Assembly: GCA_964475735.1 (NCBI GenBank)
Contig: CAYYYI010000037.1
Coordinates: 1 to 20,089, forward strand
DNA: 20,089 nt
Origin: UCB2 sp964475735
GTDB lineage: Bacteria; Chloroflexota; Dehalococcoidia; Tepidiformales; Tepidiformaceae
Direction of reading: 5' to 3'
Under the pieces are notes generated by a model that saw only the letters and a list, made by a program, of their open reading frames with translations, was not told where the DNA came from and did no database searches. Positions within the stretch are counted from its first letter, which is position 1. Each line of letters begins with the position of its first letter. Made by a program: the position numbers and the translations under genes. Below, piece by piece: positions 7,357 to 14,510 of this stretch.

Positions 7357-8302
7357 GCCGCTCTCCGAGGAGCCCGGGCACTCTGCGACAGAAGGGCCCG
7401 CGGTCGCCATCCTCACCGTCACCACGAACGCAGCGGCCCATCTGCCGGCGTACCTGGACGCGCTGAGCGCCGTCTCACACCCGGTGTGGCGCCTGTGGGT
7501 GGCCGACAACGCCTCCTCGGATGGCTCTGTCGCCATCGTCGAGCAGCGGCTGCCGGGGGCGGTGATCCTGCGCAACGGCGGCAACCTTGGCTTCACGGGG
7601 GCCTGCAACCGCGCCCTGGAAGAGATCCTGCTGAGCGAGGCCCGGTACGTCCTCTTCCTGAACGACGACACCGAGGTGACGCCCACGTTCCTCGAGCGGC
7701 TCCTGGCGCTGGCCGATGAGCAAACCCTCGTCGCGCCGGTGACATTCCTCGCCGGGCGCCCCGGCCAGCTGGACGACGCCGCTGGCGAATTCGACTGGCT
7801 GCGCGGAACGTGGAAGAAGCGCGTCCTCGGCACATCGGGCGGCCCGGAGTACAGCCGCGTCCACGAGGTGGACACGGCCAACCTCTCCTGCCTGCTCGTG
7901 CCCACCGCGGCGTTCCGGGCCGTGGGACTGCTCGATGATGCCTTCTTCGTCTACTACGACGACACAGACTTCTGCCGCCGGGTGCGCGAGGCGGGCTTTC
8001 GCATCCTCTTCCAGCCGGAATCAGTGGTGTACCACCGGAAAGGAGCGACGCTGGGCGGGCAGCTCACGGCCTTCGGGTGCTACTACCTCTCGCGCAACCG
8101 GCCCTACCTGGTGCGCAAGCATCTTGGGCGCGGGCCGCGATTCGCAGCCTTCTTCGCCTACTTCCTGGGCACACGAGTTGCCCGCATGGCGCTCTGGGCC
8201 GCCCGCGGCCGGTGGGACCTCTGCCGGGCAACCCTGGCCGGCATCCGCGACTTCCTGCACGGCCGCATGGGCGACGGCAGGCGGGAGCTGACCCGCCGTT
8301 AA
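7346..8302 (+). CDS. Family 2 glycosyltransferase
   Basis: This 318-residue GT-A fold glycosyltransferase probably transfers a sugar from a nucleotide donor (possibly rhamnosyl-type) in cell-surface glycan assembly. Motifs are VADNASSDGS (52-61), NGGNLGFTGACNRAL (77-91), the metal-binding FLNDDTEV (104-111), and FVYYDDTDFCRRVREAGF near residue 200, which holds the acceptor-site acids. A C-terminal basic amphipathic and hydrophobic stretch (FAAFFAYFLGTRVARMALWAARGRW) may attach it to the membrane. The ATG at 7346 lies 11 bp inside the permease gene, so the two are likely coupled and work on the same glycan. It ends 6 bp from the convergent VOC gene. Substrate specificity cannot be read here. 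Confidence 0.88.
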   Translation: MPSRPLSEEPGHSATEGPAVAILTVTTNAAAHLPAYLDALSAVSHPVWRLWVADNASSDGSVAIVEQRLPGAVILRNGGNLGFTGACNRALEEILLSEARYVLFLNDDTEVTPTFLERLLALADEQTLVAPVTFLAGRPGQLDDAAGEFDWLRGTWKKRVLGTSGGPEYSRVHEVDTANLSCLLVPTAAFRAVGLLDDAFFVYYDDTDFCRRVREAGFRILFQPESVVYHRKGATLGGQLTAFGCYYLSRNRPYLVRKHLGRGPRFAAFFAYFLGTRVARMALWAARGRWDLCRATLAGIRDFLHGRMGDGRRELTRR

Positions 8303-8308
8303 GCGGCG

Positions 8309-9175
8309 CTACTTCGCCGAGTGCGGCTCTTCGAACAGCTGGAAGAGCACGCCGCCGCTATCCTTCGGGTGCAGGAAGGTGTGCCGCTTCCAGTCGCTTT
8401 CGATGATGCCGCCGAAGGGCTCGATCCCCTCGGCGCGGAGCGCGGCGGCCGCGCGCTCGACCGAGGCCACCTCGCAGCAGATGTGGTGCATGCCCGCGCG
8501 GCGCGTGTCGATGAACTTCTGGACGAAGCTATCGGGCCGCGTGGGAGCGATGATCTCGAACGTGAGCAGGCTGCCCGGGATAGACATCACGCAGCCGTCG
8601 TAGCCCAGGTAGTCGTCGCTCCAGCGGCTGAGCTCCTTCATCCCCAGCACGCGCTCCTGCCACTCGGCCTGCCGGTTGAGGTCCGGGACCGCCATGGAGA
8701 CATGGTCCACCCGCTGCAGGTCAACGACGCCGCCACCTGCGCTGCGGTCGACCTCCTTCGGAGGATTCTTGGGCACGAAGAACTGCCAGAGGATGCCGTT
8801 GGAGTCCTTCGGGTGAATGTAGGTGAGGAGCCAGCTGCCATCGTCGGCGATGCCGCCGAAGGGCTTCATTCCCAGCCGCTCGATCTCGGCGGCTGTCTCA
8901 TGGATGTCATGCACCTCAACCGTGATGTGGTGGAGGCCCGGGCCATTCTGGTCGATGAACTTCTGAACGAAGCTGTCATGCGTGGCCGGCTCGATGACCT
9001 CGAACTCGATGCCGGCGCCGCGAACCTGGCTCACGCAGCCGTTGAAGTCTTCCTTCGGGCCAGCCTGCCACGACGAGAGGAACTTGAAGCCGAGCAGTTT
9101 CTGCAGGCGCTCTGACTGCTCGCGCCACGACTTCGCGGCCATGCTGATATGGTCGACTCGCTTTACGGGTAGCAA
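8309..9175 (-). CDS. Two-domain VOC (glyoxalase/epimerase-like) protein
   Basis: The 288 residues hold two vicinal-oxygen-chelate modules, about 5-135 and 153-285, joined by a Gly-rich linker. Each has the methylmalonyl-CoA-epimerase-like blocks RVDHxSMA, DSFVQKFID, HHIxxEV and HPKDSxGxLxQ. Candidate metal ligands are H9, E59, H83 and Q131 in domain 1, and H158, E207, H231 and Q279 in domain 2. The last ligand is usually Glu in the epimerases. The start is TTG at 9173-9175, well supported by GGAG six bases upstream and by the lack of a better start before RVDHIS. The family includes epimerases, dioxygenases and 4-hydroxyphenylpyruvate dioxygenase-like proteins. I leave the reaction open, with CoA-ester epimerisation the leading guess. 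It is divergent from the lipid kinase. Confidence 0.82.
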   Translation of the reverse strand: MLPVKRVDHISMAAKSWREQSERLQKLLGFKFLSSWQAGPKEDFNGCVSQVRGAGIEFEVIEPATHDSFVQKFIDQNGPGLHHITVEVHDIHETAAEIERLGMKPFGGIADDGSWLLTYIHPKDSNGILWQFFVPKNPPKEVDRSAGGGVVDLQRVDHVSMAVPDLNRQAEWQERVLGMKELSRWSDDYLGYDGCVMSIPGSLLTFEIIAPTRPDSFVQKFIDTRRAGMHHICCEVASVERAAAALRAEGIEPFGGIIESDWKRHTFLHPKDSGGVLFQLFEEPHSAK

Positions 9176-9228
9176 ATGTGTCTCCGGGGACGGGATGGAA
9201 CTGTGCGCCTATGGTAAGTTCGGGCCCG

Positions 9229-10155
9229 ATGCCGCCGCAAATCCCTTCCCGCTCCCTGGCTGCGACTGTGCTTGTGAACATGGCGGCCCGCGGCGTGGCC
9301 GGCAAGTTCGATTCGGAACGCGTCCTTGCCCACCTCGCGAATCGCGGCGTCGAGGCGCGTGTACTTATGCCTCCTTCGGCAGAGGACATGGCCCGTGAGG
9401 CGCGCGAGGCCGCCCTCCGCGGCGACGGCTTCCTCTTCGTGGTTGGCGGCGACGGCTCGCTGCGCGTGGCGGCCGGTGGGCTGGCCGGGTCGAACACTGC
9501 ACTCGCGCCTATCCGCGCCGGCACGGCGAATGTGCTCGCCCACGAAACCGGTGTGCCACGGGGCGTGCGGAAGGCAATCGAGGCCCACCTGGGCGGACAG
9601 CGCGTGCGCATGGACATTGGCCGCGCCGGCGACCTCCCATTTCTCCTGATGGCGGGCATTGGCTGGGATGCGGCCATCGCGCGCAACGTCCCGGCGCGGC
9701 TGAAGCAGCTGGCCGGGCCTTTCGCCTATATCGCTGAGGGAGCATGGATGCTGCCGCGCCTGCGCACGCGCCGCGTCCGCTGGACGTGCGACGGAGCAAC
9801 GCTGGAGGAGCCACTTGCCGTGATGGTCATCAGCAACACGCGGCTCTACGGCTCTGTGGTGCACGTCACGCCCCGCGCGATGGCGGACGACGGCCTCCTC
9901 GATGTTTGCGCGCTCTCCCCGCGCCGCCCCACCGATGGCGCCCGCATCTCGGCGAAGCTGCTGGTTCATCGCCACGAGAGCGACTCGCGCACGTTCTTTG
10001 CCCGCGCCCGCGAAGTCCTCGTCGAGACGCCGGGCCTTCCCGTCCAGCTCGACGGCGACTACGCGGCCGAGACGCCACTCCGTTTCACCGTCGAGCCGCG
10101 CGCGCTCGTCCTGAGCGTGCCGCCAGGGAAGCTCCCTTCAATCTTCACTCCGTAG
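9229..10155 (+). CDS. Diacylglycerol kinase family lipid kinase (YegS/BmrU-like)
   Basis: This 308-residue ATP-dependent lipid kinase would phosphorylate diacylglycerol, a sphingoid base or a related lipid at the inner membrane face. The catalytic domain shows GGDGSLRVAAGGLAG (73-87), the GGDGT/S nucleotide-binding loop, and the PIRAGTANVLAHETGVP block (94-110). The C-terminal beta-sandwich includes LPVQLDGDYAAETPLRF, which holds the typical DGE/D-like acid. Starts at 9178 (GTG), 9211 (ATG) and 9229 (ATG) are all in frame. I favour 9229 because the conserved beta strand (AATVLVNMAARG) follows at the usual distance, but no strong ribosome binding site decides it. The gene diverges from the VOC gene and ends 3 bp from the convergent enoyl-CoA hydratase. 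Confidence 0.85.
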   Translation: MPPQIPSRSLAATVLVNMAARGVAGKFDSERVLAHLANRGVEARVLMPPSAEDMAREAREAALRGDGFLFVVGGDGSLRVAAGGLAGSNTALAPIRAGTANVLAHETGVPRGVRKAIEAHLGGQRVRMDIGRAGDLPFLLMAGIGWDAAIARNVPARLKQLAGPFAYIAEGAWMLPRLRTRRVRWTCDGATLEEPLAVMVISNTRLYGSVVHVTPRAMADDGLLDVCALSPRRPTDGARISAKLLVHRHESDSRTFFARAREVLVETPGLPVQLDGDYAAETPLRFTVEPRALVLSVPPGKLPSIFTP

Positions 10156-10158
10156 CCT

Positions 10159-10613
10159 TCACTTCGTAGCGCCTGCCCCCGGCTGGCTGGCGTCCCAGGT
10201 GGGCTTGCGCCGTTCGAGGAAGGCCCGCATCCCCTCGCGAGCCTCTTCCGAGGCGAAGAGCGCGGCCGACCGCCGGGCCATGTGCGGCAGCGCCTCATCG
10301 AACGGCATGGCGGNNNNNNNNNNNNNNNNNNNNNNNNNNNNNNNNNNNNNNNNNNNNNNNNNNNNNNNNNNNNNNNNNNNNNNNNNNNNNNNNNNNNNNN
10401 NNNNNNNNNNNNNAGGTCCGCCCCCGCACAAAACACCGGCCCTGCCCCGGTGAGCACGATCACCCGCGCAGCAGCATCTGCGACGGCCGATTCGATGGCC
10501 CCGCGCAGTCCCGACACCAGAGCCCGCGAGAGCGCGTTCCGGTTTTCCGGCGAGTTGAGCGTGACCGTCGCCACGCCGCCACTCACCTGCAGAGTGACAA
10601 GTTCCCCGGCCAA
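10159..10613 (-). CDS. Enoyl-CoA hydratase/isomerase family protein, interrupted by an assembly gap
   Basis: The crotonase N-terminus begins with AGELVTLQVSGGVATVTLNSPENRNALSRAL and runs to TGAGPVFCAGAD, the oxyanion-hole block, just before the N run. The C-terminus (PFDEALPHMARRSAALFASEEAREGMRAFLERRKPTW) follows the gap in a different frame. The start is TTG at 10611-10613 with GGGGAGG six bases upstream. A longer frame to GTG 10730 would add 39 residues with no family resemblance and abut the divergent CoA-transferase. A usual crotonase has about 260 residues and only about 110 are visible. Roughly 140-150 residues (over 400 bases) must therefore be missing, and the 100 N are a placeholder. 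The frame change across the gap is an artefact. The gene pairs divergently with the CoA-transferase. Confidence 0.85.
10314..10413. other. Assembly gap, 100 N
   Basis: Exactly 100 unknown bases lie inside the enoyl-CoA hydratase gene. That round number is the usual scaffold placeholder for unknown length, and the missing part of the protein suggests the true gap is several hundred bases. Distances across it are unreliable. Confidence 0.97.
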
Positions 10614-10732
10614 AGCTGTCCTCCCCGGGCCGAACGCGGCCGTGCTGTTGTCTGCTCCAGCCTTCCGCACCAGGGCCGGGGCGTCAACTTCGTGCGCCTT
10701 GCCGGGAGGCAACCGACAATTAGCAGCCACCT

Positions 10733-12994
10733 ATGCGCACCGACCTTCTCTCCGGCCTGGTTGTCACCGAATTCGGCGGGACCACCCCCGCCGCGCGCTT
10801 CTGCGGCAAGGCCCTCGCTGACCTCGGCGCGACCGTATACGAGGCGGAGCCCGTCCCTGCGGGCTTCTCCGTCGGGCAGGCGCTCTACCTCGACCACGGC
10901 AAGCACGAGGGTGTCGCGGGGGACTTCCCCGAGGCCGTGATCATCGGCGCGCTCCGCGGCCGCCCGCGCGATGCCGGCGACGTGCCCGTCGTCGCTCCCG
11001 TGACCGCCGCTTTCCGCGCCTATGGCGACGACCGCGATGTCCACGGCCCTGAACCCGACGACCTGGTGCTCTTCGCGCAATGCGGGCTGATGAGCCTCAT
11101 CGGCGAGCCCGGCCGCGAACCGCTCAAGAACGCCGGCGACCAGCCCGACGCCGTCGCGGGTCTGTACGGCGCGGTGGCGCTGCTCGCGGGCGTGTACCGC
11201 CACCGCCACACCGGGCGCGAGTCGGACATTCTTGTCCCCACCCTGGACTGCATGACTTCGGCCCAGGACATCGTGACGACGCGCTACGAATACACCCGCA
11301 TGCACTGGCCCCGGCAGGGAGGCCGCCGCCCCCAGAACCATCCCATGTCGAACCTCCCCTGCAAGAACGGCTTCGTCGCCGCCACCACCGTGAGCGGCGA
11401 CGAGTGGCGATCGGCCGCGGCGATGATGGAATGCGAATGGGTGCTCGACGATCCCCGCTTCGCCACGGGTCAGCTTCGCGCCCAACACGCAGACGAGCTC
11501 GACGCCGCTTTCGCGCCCTGGCTGATGGCGCACACCGCCCGCGAGATCGTTGAGCTTGCGCAGGCGTGGCGCATCCCCTTCGGCGCGGTGCTCGACCCCG
11601 CAGGCCTGCTTGGGTCGGAACAGCTCCGGCTCCGGCGCTTCTTCGAGGCGGCGGAATTCGGGGACCGCGAGCTATTCCTCCCCACGGCGCCCTGTGTCGT
11701 TGAGAAGGGCGAGCAGGGGCCGCCCGCGCCGCCGCGGCCCACTCCCATCCAGCGGAATCATCTCCCGCTGGCGGGCCTGCGCGTCATCGACCTGAGCATG
11801 GTCTGGGCCGGGCCGCTCACTGCCCGCCTGCTTGGCCAGCTTGGCGCGGATGTGATCAAGATTGAGGGCCCCCGCCGGCTTGATAGCTTCCGCGGCCCCC
11901 TGGCCGAGGGGCCCGGTGAGTACCCCGGCAACGACCCCGGTCCTGACCGCTGGAACCGGAACGCCCGCTTCAACCAGACCAACCTCACCAAGCGTTCGCT
12001 CGTGCTGGACCTGGGCAAGGAGCCTGGCCGCGAGGTTCTGCGGACGCTCCTCCGCGATGCCGACATCCTGATCGAGAACTACAGCCCGCGCGTGATGCTC
12101 AACTGGGGCTTCACCTGGGACGATCTCCGGCGCATCAACCCGCGGCTCATTTACCTCCAGATGCCCGCCTTTGGCGCGACCGGCCCGGAGCGCGACTACA
12201 TCGCCTACGGTACCGCCGCCGAGGCGATGGCCGGGCTTTGCACCTATATCGGCTACCCCGGCGAACCGCCCCTCAACTCCACCCTGGCTTACGGCGATCC
12301 CATCGGCGGCGCCACTGGCGCGATCACGGCCATCGCCGCGCTGCTCTTCCGCGACCGCACCGGCTGCGGTGTCCACATCGACCTCGCCCTTCGCGATGCT
12401 GCCGCCTGGACCATCGGCGACCTCATTGCCGAAGCGCAGCTTGATCCCGCCACCGTGGGCCGGAACGGCAACCGTTCGCGGCACGCAGCGCCGCGTGGCG
12501 CCTATCGCGTGGCGGGCGAAGACAACTGGGTCGCCCTTTCCGTGCGCACCGATGAGCAGTGGCGGGAGCTCTGCGACGCCCTCGGAGGGGTGTTCGAGGG
12601 GCTCAAGCCGCTTGCCACGCGGGCGCGCCTCGACCGCCACGACGAAATCGATGCCCTTCTCCGCGCTCGCCTGGAACAGGAAACGGTATCCTCCGCTCTC
12701 AGCCTGCTGAGCGGAGCCGGCGTGCCCGCCGCGAAGGTCGAGCACGAGGCTGACATCCTCGGCGACGAGCGCCGCATGGCCTCCGGGTTCATCCGCGCCA
12801 TGGACTCGGGATCGGTGCAGGGATTGAGGCACCTTACGCTCCCGTTTGTCTTCGATGGGGAGCGTGGCCACTGCCTGCCCGCGCCGCGCTACGGCCAGCA
12901 CAACGTCGAAATCCTGCATTCGCTTGGCTACGGCGACGACGCGATCGGCGCGCTCTACCGCGACGATATCGTGGCCGAAGCGCCGCCGCACTGA
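10733..12994 (+). CDS. Family III CoA-transferase, two CaiB/BaiF-like halves fused
   Basis: These 753 residues are about twice the usual length of a formyl-CoA-transferase-type enzyme, which moves CoA between acids through a covalent Asp-CoA anhydride. Half 1 (about 5-325) starts LSGLVVTEFGGTTPAARFCGKALADLGATVYEAE, and half 2 (about 346-745) starts LAGLRVIDLSMVWAGPLTARLLGQLGADVIKIE. A Pro-rich linker (328-338) joins them. Both keep an Asp at the catalytic position: D172 (VPTLDCMTS) and D555 (LALRDAAAW). Half 1 is shorter and lacks the NLTKRSLVLDLG...ADILIENYSP segment present in half 2 (417-452). The fusion may mimic the interlocked dimer of the family. The substrate is unknown. The ATG at 10733 has no close ribosome binding site; a GGGAGG lies about 23 bases upstream. 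Confidence 0.9.
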   Translation: MRTDLLSGLVVTEFGGTTPAARFCGKALADLGATVYEAEPVPAGFSVGQALYLDHGKHEGVAGDFPEAVIIGALRGRPRDAGDVPVVAPVTAAFRAYGDDRDVHGPEPDDLVLFAQCGLMSLIGEPGREPLKNAGDQPDAVAGLYGAVALLAGVYRHRHTGRESDILVPTLDCMTSAQDIVTTRYEYTRMHWPRQGGRRPQNHPMSNLPCKNGFVAATTVSGDEWRSAAAMMECEWVLDDPRFATGQLRAQHADELDAAFAPWLMAHTAREIVELAQAWRIPFGAVLDPAGLLGSEQLRLRRFFEAAEFGDRELFLPTAPCVVEKGEQGPPAPPRPTPIQRNHLPLAGLRVIDLSMVWAGPLTARLLGQLGADVIKIEGPRRLDSFRGPLAEGPGEYPGNDPGPDRWNRNARFNQTNLTKRSLVLDLGKEPGREVLRTLLRDADILIENYSPRVMLNWGFTWDDLRRINPRLIYLQMPAFGATGPERDYIAYGTAAEAMAGLCTYIGYPGEPPLNSTLAYGDPIGGATGAITAIAALLFRDRTGCGVHIDLALRDAAAWTIGDLIAEAQLDPATVGRNGNRSRHAAPRGAYRVAGEDNWVALSVRTDEQWRELCDALGGVFEGLKPLATRARLDRHDEIDALLRARLEQETVSSALSLLSGAGVPAAKVEHEADILGDERRMASGFIRAMDSGSVQGLRHLTLPFVFDGERGHCLPAPRYGQHNVEILHSLGYGDDAIGALYRDDIVAEAPPH

Positions 12995-13032
12995 TGCGCC
13001 GGTCGAGGCCCGGTCGCGTACTATTCCCCCCA

Positions 13033-13040
13033 GAGGAGGT
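13033..13040 (+). promoter_or_regulatory. Strong ribosome binding site fixing the lipoprotein start
   Basis: GAGGAGGT lies 7 bases before the ATG at 13048. It rules in the internal ATG over an in-frame start at 12994, which would overlap the CoA-transferase stop and lack a signal peptide at its N-terminus. Confidence 0.8.
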
Positions 13041-13047
13041 GCGAACG

Positions 13048-13605
13048 ATGACGGAACGGATGGCCTTCGCGCGGGCGGTTGTGGTTGCTCGCGTAACGCT
13101 GGCGCTCGTGGCGGTTCTGAGCCTGGCCGCTGTGGCCTGCGGCGGCAGCGAGGAAGACGACATCAAGAACATCCAGGCTACGGCCACGGCGGCGGCGAAG
13201 AACCGCCCTTCGCCCACGGCCACGCCGGACCCGGTCGCGGCCTACCGGCTGAAAGTGACCGCGGCCGGCAAGCAGCTTTCGGAAGCCACCGATCAGCTCC
13301 ACAAGGACATGCTCGCCGCCTCAGAATCCCAGGCCGACCCGAAGTGGCCCGCCCTCCTCACCGCCGATGCCGACGCGCTCATTGCGGCCGCGGCCGCCGC
13401 TCAAGCGCTCACGCCGCCGGAGGAGAAGTACAAAGCCTTCGCCACAGGCCTGAACGAGGTGGCAGCGACTCTCGACAAGGGCGCAAAGCTGCTCAAGCAG
13501 GCGATCCCCACCGGGGACCAGGAGATCGGAGCGCAGGCGTTCTTCGCCATCGACGAAGGCAAGACAAAGCTACCCGGCGCGCTCGCCGCCCTGCCGCCGG
13601 AATGA
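13048..13605 (+). CDS. Small predicted lipoprotein
   Basis: The 185-residue product has a basic N-terminus (MTERMAFARAVVVARV), a hydrophobic core, and a lipobox-like LAAVAC with Cys at residue 31, followed by GGSEEDD. It should be exported, lipidated on that Cys and anchored outside the membrane. Ala at -3 of the lipobox is less usual than Leu. After it comes a spacer with PSPTATPDP, a style common in Chloroflexota secreted proteins. Then come about 115 residues of Ala/Lys/Leu helices (VAAYRLKVTAAGKQLSEATDQLHKDML), likely a helical bundle. There is no enzyme motif and I cannot name a function. It follows the CoA-transferase by 53 bp and stops 3 bp from the convergent VOC gene. Confidence 0.75.
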   Translation: MTERMAFARAVVVARVTLALVAVLSLAAVACGGSEEDDIKNIQATATAAAKNRPSPTATPDPVAAYRLKVTAAGKQLSEATDQLHKDMLAASESQADPKWPALLTADADALIAAAAAAQALTPPEEKYKAFATGLNEVAATLDKGAKLLKQAIPTGDQEIGAQAFFAIDEGKTKLPGALAALPPE

Positions 13606-13608
13606 CGG

Positions 13609-13974
13609 TTACGCGGCGGGCGGCTGGAACTCGATGAGCTGGCAGTAGTTGCCATCGGGGTCCAGGAATGTGGAGATGACTCCGCCCCATTCCTCGCGCC
13701 AGCCTTCGCGAATGAAGCGAACGCCGGCCGACTTCAGCCGCGAAGTCTCGGCGGCGGCGTCATCTACGAAGAAGTTGATGAGCATGCGCTGAGGCTCCTG
13801 CGCCGGACCGTGCACCTCGCTGTGGCCATCGATGATGAAGCCGGTTCCGGCGGCATCGAAGCCACCTTCGCCAACCTCAGGTAGAGGAGCGAGGCCGACC
13901 ACATCCCGGTAGAAGCGGACCAACTCCTCCGGCTGCTCGCTGGTGATGTTGAGAATGAACCGGTTGACGTTCAC
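13609..13974 (-). CDS. Single-domain VOC protein, bleomycin-resistance-like, under a LexA-like box
   Basis: This 121-residue VOC protein reads VNRFILNITSEQPEELVRFYRDVVGL, then LINFFVDDAAAETSRLKSAGVRF and FLDPDGNYCQLIEF. The usual metal ligands are absent: neither the first His (RFILNI in place of DHxxL) nor the second (LINFFV in place of HIxFxV) is present, and the last Glu is Gln. That points to a ligand-binding or sequestering protein, as in the bleomycin-resistance branch, more than a metalloenzyme. The start is GTG at 13972-13974 with GGAGGG 5 bases upstream. About 40-70 bases upstream is a promoter-like pair enclosing a LexA-type palindrome, suggesting DNA-damage control. The ligand is unknown. 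Confidence 0.83.
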   Translation of the reverse strand: MNVNRFILNITSEQPEELVRFYRDVVGLAPLPEVGEGGFDAAGTGFIIDGHSEVHGPAQEPQRMLINFFVDDAAAETSRLKSAGVRFIREGWREEWGGVISTFLDPDGNYCQLIEFQPPAA

Positions 13975-14015
13975 GAAGTCCCTCCACTGCCTGTCTTCAG
14001 AAGCGGCAGGCGGTA

Positions 14016-14044
14016 ATCCTAATAGAACAAATGTTCGATAACAA
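14016..14044 (-). promoter_or_regulatory. Candidate promoter of the VOC gene
   Basis: On the - strand TTGTTA (14039-14044, four of six to the -35 consensus) and TAGGAT (14016-14021, four of six to the -10) are separated by exactly 17 bases. The expected start of transcription is near 14009, 35 bases before the GTG at 13974. The LexA-like box fills the spacer between the two elements. Confidence 0.5.
14025..14036. promoter_or_regulatory. LexA-like operator (SOS box, Gram-positive type)
   Basis: GAACAAATGTTC is a perfect inverted repeat (GAACA and TGTTC around AA). With its flanks the + strand reads AGAACAAATGTTCG, matching the Bacillus-type LexA/DinR consensus CGAACRNRYGTTYG at 13 of 14 positions. 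It lies between the divergent VOC and membrane-protein genes, inside the -35/-10 spacer of the VOC promoter, a classic repressor position. Confidence 0.6.
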
Positions 14045-14072
14045 GCGCCTGATCATATCCCCGCGACCGTGC

Positions 14073-14081
14073 TGGTATGCT
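14073..14081 (+). promoter_or_regulatory. Extended -10 promoter element of the small membrane protein
   Basis: TGGTATGCT combines a TGn extension with a -10-like TATGCT (14076-14081). Initiation near 14088 would give a short leader containing the GGAAGG (14091-14096) of the next gene. No convincing -35 is present, which is common for extended -10 promoters. The LexA-like box is about 40 bases upstream. Confidence 0.35.
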
Positions 14082-14102
14082 CGTCGCGGCGGAAGGCCCC
14101 GA

Positions 14103-14492
14103 ATGACCACGCGCGACCGCTACGACTTCGAAGAAGGCCTTCTCGGCAGCCTCCACGAGATGGCGCTTCGTTGCTGCGCGCTCGCGATCTTCGCGCCGGC
14201 GGCGGTGACAGTGGCGGCCTTTCTTGCCGGCCACGATTTCTTCTCAACAGGCGAAGACCCGGTGCTGTCACAGCCGTTGCTGGCGCTCGCCCTGGCTTCG
14301 TTCATCCTTGTGCCGATGCTTGCGTTGACCGGATCCGTTTGCGGGGTCCTGGTAGCGACAATACTGCTGCATGCCGCAGGGCCTCTACAGTTGAGAGCCG
14401 TGCGTGCGGCATTCTTGCTGGCGGTCGGCGCACTTTCGCTGGCGATGGCGCTCTTCTACGACCTCTATCTCCTGCCCGGGCTTACAGGCTGA
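14103..14492 (+). CDS. Small integral membrane protein, unknown function
   Basis: This 129-residue protein has a short charged N-terminus (MTTRDRYDFEEG) and three or four hydrophobic segments: about 23-43, 57-90 (long enough for two) and 101-121. It is predicted to sit in the cytoplasmic membrane. The ATG at 14103 has GGAAGG six bases upstream. A longer frame from 14031 would start inside the LexA-like box and add an Arg-rich stretch before the charged N-terminus, so the shorter start is better. I recognise no family. It shares its upstream region with the VOC gene and is convergent with the ABC transporter, ending 18 bp from it. A link to DNA-damage control is possible but weaker than for the VOC gene. 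Confidence 0.6.
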   Translation: MTTRDRYDFEEGLLGSLHEMALRCCALAIFAPAAVTVAAFLAGHDFFSTGEDPVLSQPLLALALASFILVPMLALTGSVCGVLVATILLHAAGPLQLRAVRAAFLLAVGALSLAMALFYDLYLLPGLTG

Positions 14493-14510
14493 GGGCCGTA
14501 CCGCCCCGCT

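Noticed and set aside
5929..7905. A 658-codon open frame on the - strand across three + strand genes
   Set aside because: Its translation is low-complexity Arg/Glu/Gly/Pro, while the + strand carries a recognisable permease and glycosyltransferase with motifs. It is a high-GC antisense shadow.
11672..12991. A 439-codon open frame on the - strand opposite the CoA-transferase
   Set aside because: It mirrors the third-position GC bias of the real gene and has no family-like sequence.
14031..14102. An extended N-terminus of the small membrane protein starting at 14031
   Set aside because: That ATG is within the LexA-like palindrome and has no ribosome binding site. The ATG at 14103 has GGAAGG at proper distance.
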